DNA of 64,000 nt from Malus domestica (taxonomy: Eukaryota; Streptophyta; Magnoliopsida; Rosales; Rosaceae): NCBI RefSeq assembly GCF_042453785.1, contig NC_091673.1:13177501-13241500 (forward strand), given 5' to 3'. Positions 1 to 10,810 of the stretch are shown here, one piece after another (position 1 is the stretch's first letter; every line of letters begins with the position of its first letter). The position numbers were made by a program, and so were the translations under genes. The notes beneath the pieces are model-generated. The model was not told the origin of the DNA. It searched no databases and was given only the letters and a program-made list of their open reading frames with translations.

Positions 1-428
1 AAATTAATATAAGATGTTAACATAGCTTAACCGTGACTGTTCAAATAGGAAGGGAGGGATGAGAAGGAAAAAAAAAAAAAAGAATCCTACTCCTAGTAAA
101 AAAAAAAACATCGACTTCATGCCACGTATCTTAATACAGCAGACTCTAGTTCTTAATACGGCAGACTCACTAGAGTATAATCCGTTTTGTTGAATGTGAC
201 CGTTACAAAAGGGAAGGTCCAACGGAGCTTTCTACCGCTTTTCAAATTTTAAAATTAAAAATTAAAAAGGTAAACAAACAATTTCTTCCCCTACTTTCTT
301 TATCTCTGTCACACAGACCAACCCTCATTCATCATCGAAACCCAGAGATTTTCAATCTCAATCTCACATCTCTTTCTCTTTCTCTTCTATCTTCTTTGCT
401 CCGTCACCGCGTTCGGTCTCCGATTTCA

Positions 429-1749
429 ATGGCAATGGCTCTCAGACCCATCGACAATGCTCTCCCAACCACACCGGAAAGACCCAAAAAGCAAACCAAA
501 GTTGCTGTTCCTATGCAAAAGCAGCAATCCGGCCTCGTAAATGACGAAAATCAGGCTCCGCTTCCTGCAACCGCGGATTTCGCCATCGATTACATCTCCT
601 CTGAGAATCTCAAACCCATCTCAGACCCGGATCTCAAGATCCAGGTAATTCTCTATCTCATTGGATGTCCCTTGCACGCGAATTCGACTCCCTTCATCTG
701 TGTATTAAAGTAATTTATTTGAAATTTCAGAGCTTGAGTGAGGGATTCGAATCAAAGGATTGGGTAAAGGTGTGTGAGTCTCTGAACAATGTTAGGCGTT
801 TTGCACTCCACCATTCTGCTCTTCTGGCTCCTACTCTGTGAGTGCTTTTCTTCTTAGTTCCAACTTTCGATTCTCTGCTGTAACAAGTCCACTAAAACGA
901 CGTCATTTTTGTATGTACAGAGAGAATGTTGTAGTGGTGCTGGTGAAGGCAATGAAGAATCCGAGAAGTGCCTTAATCAAGACCTCGATTATGGCTTCTT
1001 CCGACATCTTCACCGCCTTTGGTGATGGTTTACTTGACTCCGCAGCCTCTAATGCATTTGACCAATTGGTGTGCACCCAAACTTTTCTTGTTTTCTTAAA
1101 TTTAGGGATCGTTTGACAACAATTTCGTTTTCATTTTTTTTATGTTCTGATGAACGGCTTGGATTGTTCAATGGGTTCACAGCTGCTGCAATTGCTGCTC
1201 AAGGCATCTCAAGACAAACGTTTTGTGTGTGAAGAAGCAGACAGGGCACTGAGCTCAATGGTGCAGTCCTTGACCCCTCTTCCTCTGCTTCAGAAGCTCC
1301 GAGCTTACGCTTCCCATGGCAACCCCAGAGTCAGAGCCAAAGCTGCCGTTTCCATCGCATCTTGTGTCGCCAAGATGGTATATACTATGAAACCAAAATG
1401 TTCTCTTGAGTTTTGACGTTGGACATGCCATTTTTCTTGTTAACCTTGTTATGGAAAATGGGAATTTGGTACCGATTTTCAGGGCCTTGAAGGATTGAAG
1501 GATTATGGGCTGGTTTCTCTGGTACAAAAGGCTGCAGATTTGTTGAATGATAGGCTGCCCGAGGCGAGAGAAGCAGCGCGGGGAATTGTGATGTCGGTAT
1601 ACAATGCCTATACAGAGAATGAAGAGGAGAAGCTGCGGGAAAATGAAGAGGAGAAGCCGGAGAAGCAGGAGATTTGGTTAAGCTTTTGCCAGTCTAATTT
1701 GTCAACAATTCATGCTCAGTCCATGGTCAAAATTACTTCTTCTCAGTAG
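429..1749 (+). CDS. ARM/HEAT-repeat (TOG-like) protein, 310 aa
   Basis: Five coding exons join in frame: 429-644, 731-837, 921-1068, 1183-1377 and 1483-1749, all with GT-AG introns, giving 310 residues. The start is the ATG at 429 (MAMALRPID); the frame opens further upstream only through a non-ATG codon. The N-terminus (about 70 residues) is basic and Pro-rich. The rest is a chain of helical pairs typical of ARM/HEAT or TOG repeats, for example the stretch with NPRVRAKAAVSIASC, and ends in a Glu/Lys-rich segment and a Ser/Gln tail. Plant proteins of this type resemble short relatives of TORTIFOLIA1/SPIRAL2 microtubule-associated proteins, so a microtubule role is possible but inferred. The closest Arabidopsis relatives from memory are At4g15830 and At1g59850. 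The gene converges on the minus-strand gene at 2617-5069. Confidence 0.85.
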
Positions 1750-1977
1750 AAAGGTTAGAAGAAGACGGTGGATTAGGGGTTGGGTTTTGCTGGTAGTAGA
1801 AGCTAATAGTGGGAGTGCTAGTTTGGTTTGTGATTCTGCTGGTAGCTTTTTAGCTGCAGTTAGAGTTTGAGAGTGCTATGAATTTACATCTTCCAGCTTC
1901 GTCTAAAAGCTGTTTTTACGTAATTTTATGTTGATGAATTTCTTCGTTTAATAAAATTTTCGTTCTTGATAATATCA

Positions 1978-2041
1978 AGATAGCCGACCGACCCCACTTA
2001 GTGGGAAAAAAACTTTGTTGTTGTTGTTGTTGTTGTTGTTG
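1978..2041 (+). mobile_element. 5'-truncated Au-like SINE tail with (TTG)n
   Basis: The segment carries ACCCCACTTAGTGGGA followed by AAAAACT and about ten TTG triplets, which is the 3' end typical of plant Au-type SINEs. It is bounded by a perfect 12-bp direct repeat, TTGATAATATCA, at 1966-1977 and 2042-2053. That is the target-site duplication of a LINE-driven insertion. Only the 3' part is present, so it inserted 5'-truncated. It lies about 220 bp past the ARM-gene stop, in or just beyond its 3' UTR. Confidence 0.8.
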
Positions 2042-2053
2042 TTGATAATATCA

Positions 2054-2616
2054 GAAATAGCGAAATAGTTGCAGAACGGTAGTAATTTACCAGCAGTGCA
2101 AGTAACCAAACCAACCCCTCTCCGACTGTCTCAAAGAATATCTTTGAGATCTACAGGGAAGCAAGCGGGCGGTTATATACAGGGCGACTCAAAGACTTCA
2201 CTGTAAAGAAATTTTCAGCTGTGTTCTGGTGTCTGCGATTAGAACGTGCCACAATGAAAGTCAGCAAATAATTTCACCAAAAATCGAAATCATTTCAGCT
2301 CTCTTCCCACAATATATTGTCTCTCAGTACGAACAAATACATGGATTCCTACAGTTGAACTATTTCCTATTCATTTGAAAGAAGAGAAATATCACACGAC
2401 AGAAATACGAAAATCTCTGTAACTGCATTTCACTATATTTTCCTACAACGGGGTCATTCAACGCTTCCCTTGCATGTTACCAAAACCACGAGGAGACCTT
2501 CGCTTGAGATCAGCAGACCCAAGCCATCGTAATATCAGGAATGTGGCAGAACTCTGAAACCAAAAGCATTCCTGATTGGCGGAAGAACTCTGAAAGAGGA
2601 AAAAAGTCTAAGCACT
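2054..2616. other. Intergenic / 3' UTR stretch between convergent genes
   Basis: No gene is seen here. The part nearest 2616 is probably the 3' UTR of the minus-strand plastid-type gene. No repeat or RNA signature was recognised. Confidence 0.5.
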
Positions 2617-5069
2617 TCACTCTTGTTCAACCAGAGAGCGCAACGCTGTCTCAACTTCTTCAAAAGGTTGCCCGGCATACAGCTGAAGCTGCCCTCTCTT
2701 CACAAAAATCAGCTTCATGTTATCTGACTTTATGGCTTCGCGAAGTTCCTGCAAAACATAAAGTTGCTTTATCATCTTAACACTGATGACTTGAATGAAG
2801 AAAAATGCATGTCTAATGGGAAAAATTGTACTTTGAACACTTTTAAAAGTTGAAACGCCGACTCCTTTGTCCTCATGCAATGTTCAGCAGCTTCAGACTC
2901 ATAAATATTGAGTAAAAGTATGAGTAAGTTTTGTGAAATCAAATTAGAATTATTACTTTGTTTGGTAAAGGAACAATATCAGCCCTGAAATCACCCAGAT
3001 CTTCGAAAAAAGTTTCCAATAGTATACAGAAGTTATTGGCATCAGTGCGGTGTTCGAAAGCGACAGTATAGGAAAAATCACTCTGGCTTTGGTGCTGAGA
3101 ACTGAGCTTTAAGGTATAGAGTCCGCCTTGCCCCTCGCTACCAGAACCTCTACGGATCATAATAACCTGACATGGGATACATAGCAATTTGACTGTTAGT
3201 TGGAGACAAAAAGCTTACCCAAATACCAAAATAAGACACAAAAAGAAGAGCTTATTGATCCGATAAGTAAAACTTGTGAACGTAATTCATAACGGAGCAT
3301 AAAAGGGAAAATATACAACTAAAATGGCATAACTATAGAATGAGTGACTGAATCATAAAGCATAAGATAAAGATTGCAAGTATCCATTTTATGACAGCAT
3401 CAATGAGTGCTTAAAGTTAAATAGTTGGCTAAGATGATTTGGTCAAATGCAACAAAGTTCAATTGCTAAACAGGCAGCACAACTTATAAAAAAATGTAAA
3501 GATAGAAAACTACGAAAGAAAATTAAGAAAAGTTTCGGGATATACCAGAACATAAGGAAGATCCAACCACCACGGATCAATATCATTCTTTGATCGATTG
3601 CCACTGACTTTGTTAGCCACTGGTTCCTTTTCAGCTTCTTTGTTTTTTGAACTGCCATTTACACTCAATACAGCATTATCACCAGATTTTATGGTAGTTT
3701 CCTGAATTTCTTTCTTTGAGGAAGACTTTTTCTTCCCCAACGCCCTTGATTTTCTTGACTTTACTCCTTCAGAGGACTTCCCTCGTCTTTTCTTCTGGAC
3801 GGTACCTACAAAGTTTAACAAATTAATAACAGAGCCAAGCTAACAACGAAGTATGCAGTCTTTGTGCAATTCAAAAGCTTTACCATTTTGTGGCTCAATA
3901 GTTCCAGCTCCTATGTCGTTTCCGCTATCCATACTCCGAGTTCCTTTCTCCAAATGGTTCCCGTCATTTTGCAACTTGGGTTCGTCCTCTACGGTCTTGG
4001 AAACACCTTGTCCAATATCACTCTCTCGCTGGTTTTCACCATTATCCGAATCCAACAATTCTTTACCATCACTACCAACACTTGCATCTCCCGCCACTGT
4101 ATCTACACCGCCCGAACCTCTCTTTATCCTCCTAGATTCACCATGCTCATCCAAACCCCCAAACCCCTTGGGATTGCTTTTCGCTTCGGCCTTAAACTTG
4201 ACCTTTTTCTTAAACAGCAATGTCCCATCCTCCTCTTTAGAATTCCCATCTTCTACTTTCTCATTCTTTTCCATATTACTCACATATGGACCCTGCAACT
4301 TCTCCCTTTTAGAATTCAAACTCCTCTGCAACCTAACCAACCGCTCTCCGACCTCTTTTTCGATGCCTATTCTATTCCTTGCATCAGAAATATCATCTTC
4401 ATCACCGATACTTCCCTTCTTCAACTCCCTTTTCTCCGACTTTCGTGCTTCCCTCGCCATTGCTCTAATTTCCTCTATCCTCTCGTCCAATTGTATCTCG
4501 TCCAAAGAAATCACATTGCCCAATTCAGACCCAACATTCGAATACAAAGCTTTCCCTTTCGATTTGCTTAAAGTTTTCGACTTCCCAGTTTCCTGATCAG
4601 GATTATCATCTCCCAGCAACCAAACAGTAAAAAAAGCCTGAAACAAATAAGCCCCAACCACATACGCCCCAAATTTAAGGACGGACTTGGCAGAAAATTT
4701 ACCAACAATGCCATTTTGCTCGGGGGTCGTCACAGACACGCTCAGTTCTTCAACTGTATCGCCTTCTGCGGCAACGACGTCGCTTCGGTCAGAGCTAAGT
4801 TCGGTATTGGAGTCGTTCTCGGAAGGAGTTACCGGGGACTCAATGGGAATTACAGGCTCCGTCGGGGGTAGTTCGGGAAGGAGAGGGGTTTTGGGTGGCG
4901 GGTAGGGTCGAGTTAGGGTTTTGAGGATTTTGGGGCGCAAATGGTTTCTCCGTCGGGTGGGTTTTGACGGTACGGAAACGGAGGCTGAGAGGATTGGTTT
5001 GACTGGTTTGGCGGTGGAGTGGATTGGGTGTGCGATGACAAGGGAGGTGGCGCAGTGCGCACCCGCCAT
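2617..5069 (-). CDS. Plastid-type membrane protein related to EMB1703, 595 aa
   Basis: Four coding exons on the minus strand join in frame: 5069-3884, 3805-3546, 3166-2957 and 2748-2617, totalling 1788 nt. The first 50 residues are Ser/Thr/Arg-rich and poor in acidic residues, as in a chloroplast transit peptide. A Pro-rich linker follows, then one predicted membrane helix at about residues 132-152 (FGAYVVGAYLFQAFF). Next comes a long charged, Glu/Lys-rich probable coiled-coil region. The conserved C-terminal domain begins at WWLDLPYVL and ends with the GQLQLYAGQPFEEVE motif. From memory this end resembles Arabidopsis EMBRYO DEFECTIVE 1703 and its shorter relative At4g15820. The biochemical function is unknown. 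Antisense frames in exon 1 (3853-4596) are shadows. Confidence 0.8.
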
Positions 5070-5084
5070 TGGTGGTTCAAGAAA

Positions 5085-5104
5085 GGAAAGGAAAGGAAAG
5101 GAAA
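5085..5104 (+). repeat. GGAAA microsatellite in the 5' leader
   Basis: Four tandem GGAAA-type units lie just upstream (15-35 bp) of the minus-strand ATG at 5069, in the probable 5' UTR. Confidence 0.7.
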
Positions 5105-5340
5105 TGCTGCTTTGGTTTGAATTTCAGCTGGAAACTGTATTTGGAGGGGCTGGTGCGAGATAATTTGCGCCATGTGTGAATGTTTGGGAACTTAGCAGGT
5201 GAACGGTCAAAGTCCTAAAAGCCCATTGACTGAAGGAATGGGTGTTGTCATATTGTGGGCCAATCTTTTCTTTTGTAGTGGCCCAATATTTTAGTTTCCT
5301 TTCAAGGTGAGCCCATCTAATTTCTAAACCCAATCCACAA

Positions 5341-5544
5341 AGGAGTGATTCTCTTAACTTTTAATCTCTCTCTCATTCTCTTTCCCGTATTTAAAGGGTT
5401 ACGAATAAGACATGTTACATCTTGTGTTGACTTTTTTTATAGAGAGAAAGACGAAGAGGAAAGTGTGAAAGAAGGGGAGGGAAGGGGATAGAATTATGAG
5501 GCGAGGAGAGCGAATGAGATAGAATTAGGAGAGAAGATAATCCC
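5341..5544. mobile_element. MITE-like inverted-repeat element (copy 1)
   Basis: The left end GGAGTGATTCTCTTAAC and the reverse complement of the right end, GGGATTATCTTCTCTCC, are imperfect inverted repeats around a purine-rich centre. No clear target-site duplication is seen. A related element lies at 34022-34238. Confidence 0.5.
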
Positions 5545-6556
5545 ACTTATAGACAAAAGGACGAAAAAAGAAAAAATCGAAGAGAGAATTCACTTTGTCA
5601 ACTAAAGATAACGTCTTTTAACATTAAAAAAGTTGTATCAATAACGAGTTTGTAACCAATTTATTCCCTACCCTTTAGTGTGATTATATCAAACTTTGAA
5701 AATTATGGATTTTTTTACCACAAGATTGAGGATTTGGAACTCAAAATTCTAATAATTTTTGTTTTGTGTTAATCCGGTGTTAATCTAGTTAATGGTGAAT
5801 TCAAAAAGTTTTCTTACTGATTACAAGATGAAATTCGCACGTCACTTTACGTAGTTGTTATTAGCTCCTTTCCCTTGCTTATTCTCTTTAATGTAATGGC
5901 TACATAGTAGCTTTCCTTAAAGAGAGCATCAAAAGAACATTGTGAAATGACATGAACTTTTATGTAGACCCGCCAAGTTTTATGAAGTTAGTATTAAGTG
6001 TCCAATTACTAGTTACAACTTAGTTTGAGATGGTTACATGTATTAATGCACATTTACCATCTCTAATAGGAAGCTTATATTTGGAGCACCCATTGTATAT
6101 TTTTAAGTCAAATGTGTGAAGTTTTATTCAGAGCATAAAAAAAATAGAAAGTAAATAAAACGACAAAAATTTTGTACCGAATTTAACACTTTTAACTTTT
6201 GATGCATTAGAATGCGGTTGTGGATGCTGAAGTCCCAAATTATAGTGTAGCAATTAACAACCCGAGAATCCATCATTGGATAAGACCTAGCATTAATTTG
6301 GATGATAATAATGTTTTGTCAAATTTATATGGAGTAAAAGAAATGAATTTTGGAAACAGAGTATATCAATTGCTTTGTAATTCGTCATAATACGTATGTA
6401 AGAGTAGAAATTATCTTTGTTTAATCATAAAAATTTGACCGCTATCCACAAATACATGTATATATAACCCCAAATAAATATGACTCTATGTTAGTTCAAG
6501 TCCCAGAGATGATTCACAAGAAGCAGCTCTCGCGGCAAAACGTTTTGAGCGTTAAA
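5545..6556. other. AT-rich spacer of the duplicated unit
   Basis: No gene is supported. The short frame near 6210-6450 (VDAEVPNYSV in copy 2) is present in both copies but resembles no family I know. Confidence 0.4.
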
Positions 6557-6567
6557 GTCCCACATCG
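6557..6567 (+). promoter_or_regulatory. snRNA upstream sequence element (USE), U2 copy 1
   Basis: GTCCCACATCG matches the plant USE consensus RTCCCACATCG exactly. It lies 66 bp upstream of the U2 start. Confidence 0.92.
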
Positions 6568-6600
6568 GCCGTGAGAGATAATTGAGCAAGCAAACAGGCG

Positions 6601-6608
6601 TATAAAAT
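6601..6608 (+). promoter_or_regulatory. TATA box of U2 snRNA copy 1
   Basis: TATAAAAT begins 32 bp upstream of the U2 start. The 33-bp gap from the USE is the spacing plants use for RNA polymerase II snRNA genes; Pol III types are about 10 bp closer. Confidence 0.9.
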
Positions 6609-6632
6609 GAACACTCCAGCTCGTTTCTGATC

Positions 6633-6828
6633 ATACCTTTCTCGGCCTTTTGGCTAAGATCAAGTGTAGTATCTGTTCTTATCAGTTTAATATCTGATAC
6701 GTGGATCAATGGTCCACACGATATTAAATTAATTTTTCTGGGAGGAAGGTCCATCACAGTAGCTTGCTACTGGGATCTTCGCGTGTCGCCCTAGTGTTGC
6801 ACTACTGCTAGGGCTGGCGCACTCCACC
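6633..6828 (+). ncRNA. U2: U2 spliceosomal snRNA, copy 1
   Basis: The segment begins ATACCTTTCTCGGCCTTTTG and includes the branch-site recognition motif GTAGTATC and the stem-loop II region with ATATCTGATACGTGG. It also has an Sm-type ATTAATTTTTCTGG run and ends in the terminal stem CTAGTGTTGCACTACTGCTAG, 196 nt in all, the usual plant U2 length. A CA(n)AGTAAAA 3' box (6825-6841) follows. USE and TATA spacing are those of a Pol II gene. U2 pairs with the intron branch site in the major spliceosome. Everything needed for expression appears intact. Confidence 0.95.
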
Positions 6829-6841
6829 AAAACGAGTAAAA
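6825..6841 (+). terminator. snRNA 3' box, U2 copy 1
   Basis: CACCAAAACGAGTAAAA fits the plant 3'-end formation signal CA(N)3-10AGTNNAA at the end of the U2 gene. Confidence 0.8.
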
Positions 6842-7848
6842 TTTCTAAATTACTGTATTTATAATTTTGAAGTTCTGTCTCAAACAAGGCGAACTTCAAT
6901 TTATCATTGTAAGGAAATTTTGTCTAACTTCTGTGTGTTCATTTGGAGTTAAAAAATAAATTAATAAATATGATTATTCTCTCGGTAATCCGTCTCAACC
7001 GCATTATTTTCTGTCCAAATTTCAACTTTTCACGAAGTCGCAAAACCCAAATGAAAAAGAAAGCAGAAAACTCAAACAATTTCTTCTTACCAAAGAAAGG
7101 CAGGACGGCGGATAGGATATGAACATATCGTTTGGGACCATACTCATTTGACCCATCTCGTTGAACCATTAGTCATTTGCAGAAACCGACGCCAGATCTG
7201 ACCAGCGAGAGAGGAGAGATTTCAGAGGAGTCGAGCGCGGTTGTTGCACAGAGGGGATGGAGGCCATGGTCCATGGAGATATCGAACGACAAGTCCGTTG
7301 TCGTTGCCAATGGCGGTGGTAGCCAGGCTGTTGCCAGCGGCGGCGACGGTTGCGATGTCGCTACAGCTGAAAGAAGAAGCTAAAGATAAAGAATTGGATT
7401 GTACTGAAAAAACGACGGCTTAGCGCCATTGTCGGTGATGGCCGCATGCCTAAAGGCGAAGAACGAGATTTGGGCGGCTGCGTTTGGGAATTTTTTTGGT
7501 TTCTAGTTGGGATAAGGGTTCCCCATATGTTCTGGAAGTGTTGTGGCACAATTTGTGACGTGTCGAATTAGGAAGTCCAAATGGGCAATGAAGTGGGCCC
7601 CGCGATGGTCATGTAGTCAATTAATTGAAAATGTAACAAATGTATGACATTGAAATGAAATTGTGAGTATGCATGAAATTGTATGTTTTAACGAAGAAAT
7701 TGTAATGTTTTAAATCTTAACTTTGTAGACAAATTGATGTGTCTGCTGCAGTATAAAATTCTTTATGCTAATTGTTCACAAATTCAATGGTTTAGCTATT
7801 TAGACTCGGCGCTTTTGTAAGAAACTTTTGCTGTTTACAAGCATTTTA
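6842..7848. other. Spacer of the duplicated unit
   Basis: A GC-richer segment (about 7140-7560) has short frames on both strands that also occur in copy 2. They are small, low in complexity and resemble no known family, so no gene is called. Confidence 0.4.
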
Positions 7849-7920
7849 GTCCCACATCGACCAAAAACAAAGAAAGCGTGTTTTGAAAGTGAAATCAGGC
7901 TTCTTAACAATTTTCTCGGC
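7849..7920 (+). pseudogene. U2 snRNA remnant: USE plus 5' scrap (copy 1)
   Basis: GTCCCACATCG at 7849-7859 is a perfect USE, but no TATA box follows at the proper distance. At 7912-7923 the run TTTCTCGGCCTT equals positions about 6-17 of U2, after which similarity stops and ycf2-derived DNA begins. This looks like a third, destroyed U2 gene. The 12-nt match is short, so the RNA part is tentative; the USE itself is clear. Confidence 0.5.
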
Positions 7921-7938
7921 CTTCATAATCAAAAGAAA

Positions 7939-8207
7939 TTGAGCATGTTTCCCATCTCTTCTCGAGAAACAAGTGGGTTATGATAAATTGTGCTCAAATT
8001 CATATGCGGCAATTCCGTCGATATCTCTTCTTTAGTTGGAGGAAGAATCCGCACGAATCGGATATTTTGAGGAACATATATAGAGAGAATTGGTTACATA
8101 ATGTGTGGTTGTTAAACAAGTATCGGTTTTTTAGCAAAGTACGGAATGCATCGTCAAATATTCAATATGATTCCACAAGATCTAATTTCGTTCAAGTTAC
8201 GGATTCT
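7939..8207 (+). pseudogene. ycf2: Nuclear plastid DNA (NUPT): ycf2 fragment, copy 1
   Basis: The sequence from TTGAGCATGTTTCCCATCTC to ACGGATTCT follows plastid ycf2. The translated frame reads [36 protein letters not shown] and FVQVTDS, matching an N-terminal part of plastid Ycf2 as I remember it. It has small internal deletions and substitutions against the plastid gene and lacks a start and almost all of the more than 2000-codon frame. It is a non-functional transfer to the nucleus. The right edge was cut by the tandem-duplication junction. Confidence 0.88.
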
Positions 8208-9470
8208 CTTACCTTTTAAGGTGAGCCCATCTAATTTCTAAACCTAATCCACAAAGGAGTGATTCTCTAACCTTTTAATCTCTCTCTCATTCTCTTTCCC
8301 GTATTTAAAGGGTTACGAATAAGACATGTCACATCTTGTGTTGACTTTTTTTATAGAGAGAAAGACGAAGAGGAAAGTGTGAAAGAAGGGGAGGGAAGGG
8401 GATAGAATTAGGAGGCGAGGAGAGCAAATGAGATAGAATTAGGAGAGAAGATAATCCCACTTATAGACAAAAGGACGAAAAAAGAAAAATCGAAGAGAGA
8501 ATTCACTTTGTCAACTAAAGATAACGTCTTTTAACATTAAAAAAGTTGTATCAATAACGAGTTTGTAACCAATTTATTCCCTACCCTTTAGTGTGATTAT
8601 ATCAAACTTTGAAAATTATGGATTTTTTTACCACAAGATTGAGGATTTGGAACTCAAAATTCTAATAATTTTTGTTTTGTGTTAATTCGGTGTTAATCTA
8701 GTTAATGGTGAATTCAAAAAGTTTTCTTACTGATTACAAGATGAAATTCGCACGTCACTTTACGTAGTTGTTATTAGCTCCTTTCCCTTGCTTATTCTCT
8801 TTAATGTAATGGCTACATAGTAGCTTTCCTTAAAGAGAGCATCAAAAGAACATTGTGAAATGTCATGAACTTTTATGTAGACCCGCCAAGTTTTATGAAG
8901 TTAGTATTAAGTGTCCAATTACTAGTTACAACTTAGTTTGAGATGGTTACATGTATTAATGCACATTTACCATCTTTAATAGGAAGCCTATATTTGGAGC
9001 ACCCATTATATATTTTTAAGTAAAAAATGAGAGGTTTTATTCAGAGTATAAAAAAAATAGAAAGTGAATAAAACGACAAAAATTTTGTACCGAATTTAAC
9101 ACTTTTAACTTTTGATGCATTAGAATGCGGTTGTGGATGCTGAAGTCCCAAATTATAGTGTAGCAATTAACAACCCAAGAATCCATCATTGGATAAGACC
9201 TAGCATTAATTTGGATGATAATAATGTTTTGTCAAGTTTATATGGAGTAAAAGAAATGAATTTTGGAAACAGAGTATATCAATTGCTTTGTAATTTGTCA
9301 GAATACGTATGTAAGAGTAGAAATTATCTTTGTTTAATCATAAAAATTTGATCGCTATCCACAAATACATGTATATATAACCCCAAATAAATATGGCTCT
9401 ATGTTAGTTCCAAGTCCCAGAGATGATTCACAAGTAGCAGCTCTCGCGGATAAACGTTTTGAGCGTTAAA

Positions 9471-9481
9471 GTCCCACATCG
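9471..9481 (+). promoter_or_regulatory. snRNA USE, U2 copy 2
   Basis: A perfect GTCCCACATCG, 33 bp before the TATA box. Confidence 0.92.
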
Positions 9482-9514
9482 GCCGTGAGCAATAATTGAG
9501 CAAGCAAACAGGCG

Positions 9515-9522
9515 TATAAAAT
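9515..9522 (+). promoter_or_regulatory. TATA box of U2 snRNA copy 2
   Basis: TATAAAAT begins 32 bp upstream of the second U2 start, as in copy 1. Confidence 0.9.
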
Positions 9523-9546
9523 GAACACTCCAGCTCGTTTCTAATC

Positions 9547-9744
9547 ATACCTTTCTCGGCCTTTTGGCTAAGATCAAGTGTAGTATCTGTTCTTATCAGT
9601 TTAATATCTGATACGTGGACCAATGGTTCACACGATATTAAATTAATTTTTCTGGGAGGAAGGGGTCCAACACAGTAGCTTGCTACTGGGATCTTCGCGT
9701 GTCGCCCTAGTGTTGCACTACTGCTAGGGCTGGCGCACTCCACC
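9547..9744 (+). ncRNA. U2: U2 spliceosomal snRNA, copy 2
   Basis: This gene has the same 5' end, branch-recognition motif, Sm-type run and terminal stem as copy 1, at 198 nt. It differs in stem-loop IIb (ACCAATGGTTCACAC against ATCAATGGTCCACAC, pairing kept with a wobble) and has two extra bases near GAAGGGGTCC. The 3' box AGTAAAA follows at 9751-9757. Both copies look expressible. Confidence 0.94.
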
Positions 9745-10810
9745 AAAACGAGTAAAATTTCCAAGTTCTTGTACTTGTAAATTTGAAGTTCCGTCTCAGA
9801 CAAGGGGATCTTCAATTTATTCTTGTGATCAACAACGTTATATAAAATTTCCAGTTCCGTCATAAGCAGAGGGAAATTTTCTCTAACTTCTGTGTGTTCA
9901 TTTGGAGTTAAAAATTAAATTAATAAATATGATTATTTTCTCGGTAATCTGTCTCAACCGCATTATTGTGTCCGAATTTCAACATTTCACGAAGTCGCAA
10001 ATTGAATTCAAAACCCAAATTAAAAAGAAAGCAGAAAAAACCCAAACAATTTCTTCTTACCAAAAAAAGTCGGGCGGATAGGATATGAACATATCGTTTG
10101 GGACCATACTCATTTGACCCATCTCGTTGAACCATTAGTTATTTGCAGACACCGACGCCAGATCTGACCAGCGAGAGAGGAGAGATTTCAGAGGAGTCGA
10201 GCGCGGTTGTTGCACAGAGGGGATGGAGGCCATGGTCCATGGAGATATCGAACGACAAGCCCGTTGTCGTTGCCAATGGCGGTGGTGGCCAGGCTGTTGC
10301 CAGCGGCGGCGACGGTTGCGATGTCGCTACAGCTGAAAGAAGAAGAAGCTAAAGATAAAGAATTGGATTGTACTGAAAAAACGACGGCTTAGCGCCATTG
10401 TTGGTGATGGCCGCACGCCTAAAGGCGAAGAACGAGATTTGGGCGGCTGCGTTTGGGATTTTTTTTGGTTTCTTGTTGGGGATAAGGGTTCCCCATATGT
10501 TCCGGAAGTGTTGTGGCACAATTTGTGACGTGTCGAATTAGGAAGTCCAAATGGGCAGTGAAGTGGGCCCCGCGATGGTCATGTAGTCAATTAATTGAAA
10601 ATGTTATGACATTGAAATGAAATTGTGAGTATGCATGAAATTGTATGTTTTAACGAAGAAATTGTAATGTTTTAAGTCTTAACGTTGTAGACAAATTAAT
10701 GTGTCTGTTGCAGTATAAAATTCTTTATGCTAATTGTTCACAAATTCAATGGTTTAGCCATTTAGACTCGGCGCTTTTGTAAGAAACTTTTGCTGTTTAC
10801 AAGCATTTTA

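Larger units (their letters stand above)
5298..8207. repeat. Tandem duplication, copy 1 (U2 snRNA + ycf2 fragment unit)
   Basis: This roughly 2.9-kb unit is repeated immediately downstream at 8212-11167 with an offset of 2914 bp at the left edge and at the U2 gene. The copies differ by scattered substitutions and small indels only. Each unit holds, in order, a MITE-like segment, AT-rich spacer, a U2 snRNA gene, GC-richer spacer with no supported gene, a stray snRNA promoter element, and a ycf2 fragment. The right break lies inside the ycf2 fragment, so the duplication followed the plastid DNA insertion. Confidence 0.92.

Noticed and set aside
2015-2044. (TTG)n as a simple microsatellite
   Set aside because: It is the tail of a SINE with a 12-bp target duplication.
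3853-4596. Long plus-strand frames (247 and 235 codons) opposite the plastid-type gene
   Set aside because: They are antisense to exon 1 of the spliced gene, Ser/Pro/Phe-rich from complement of Glu/Lys codons, and match no family.
7177-7423. Short frames with Gly/Ala-rich peptides in the duplicated unit (also 10143-10392)
   Set aside because: They are small, overlap each other in different frames, and have no family or splice partner; shared only because of the duplication.
7849-7859. USE as promoter of a live snRNA gene
   Set aside because: No TATA box at 23-24 or 33-34 bp and no snRNA body follows.
9399-9863. 154-codon minus-strand frame across the second U2 gene
   Set aside because: It runs antisense through an snRNA gene and its promoter; the corresponding frame in copy 1 is much shorter.
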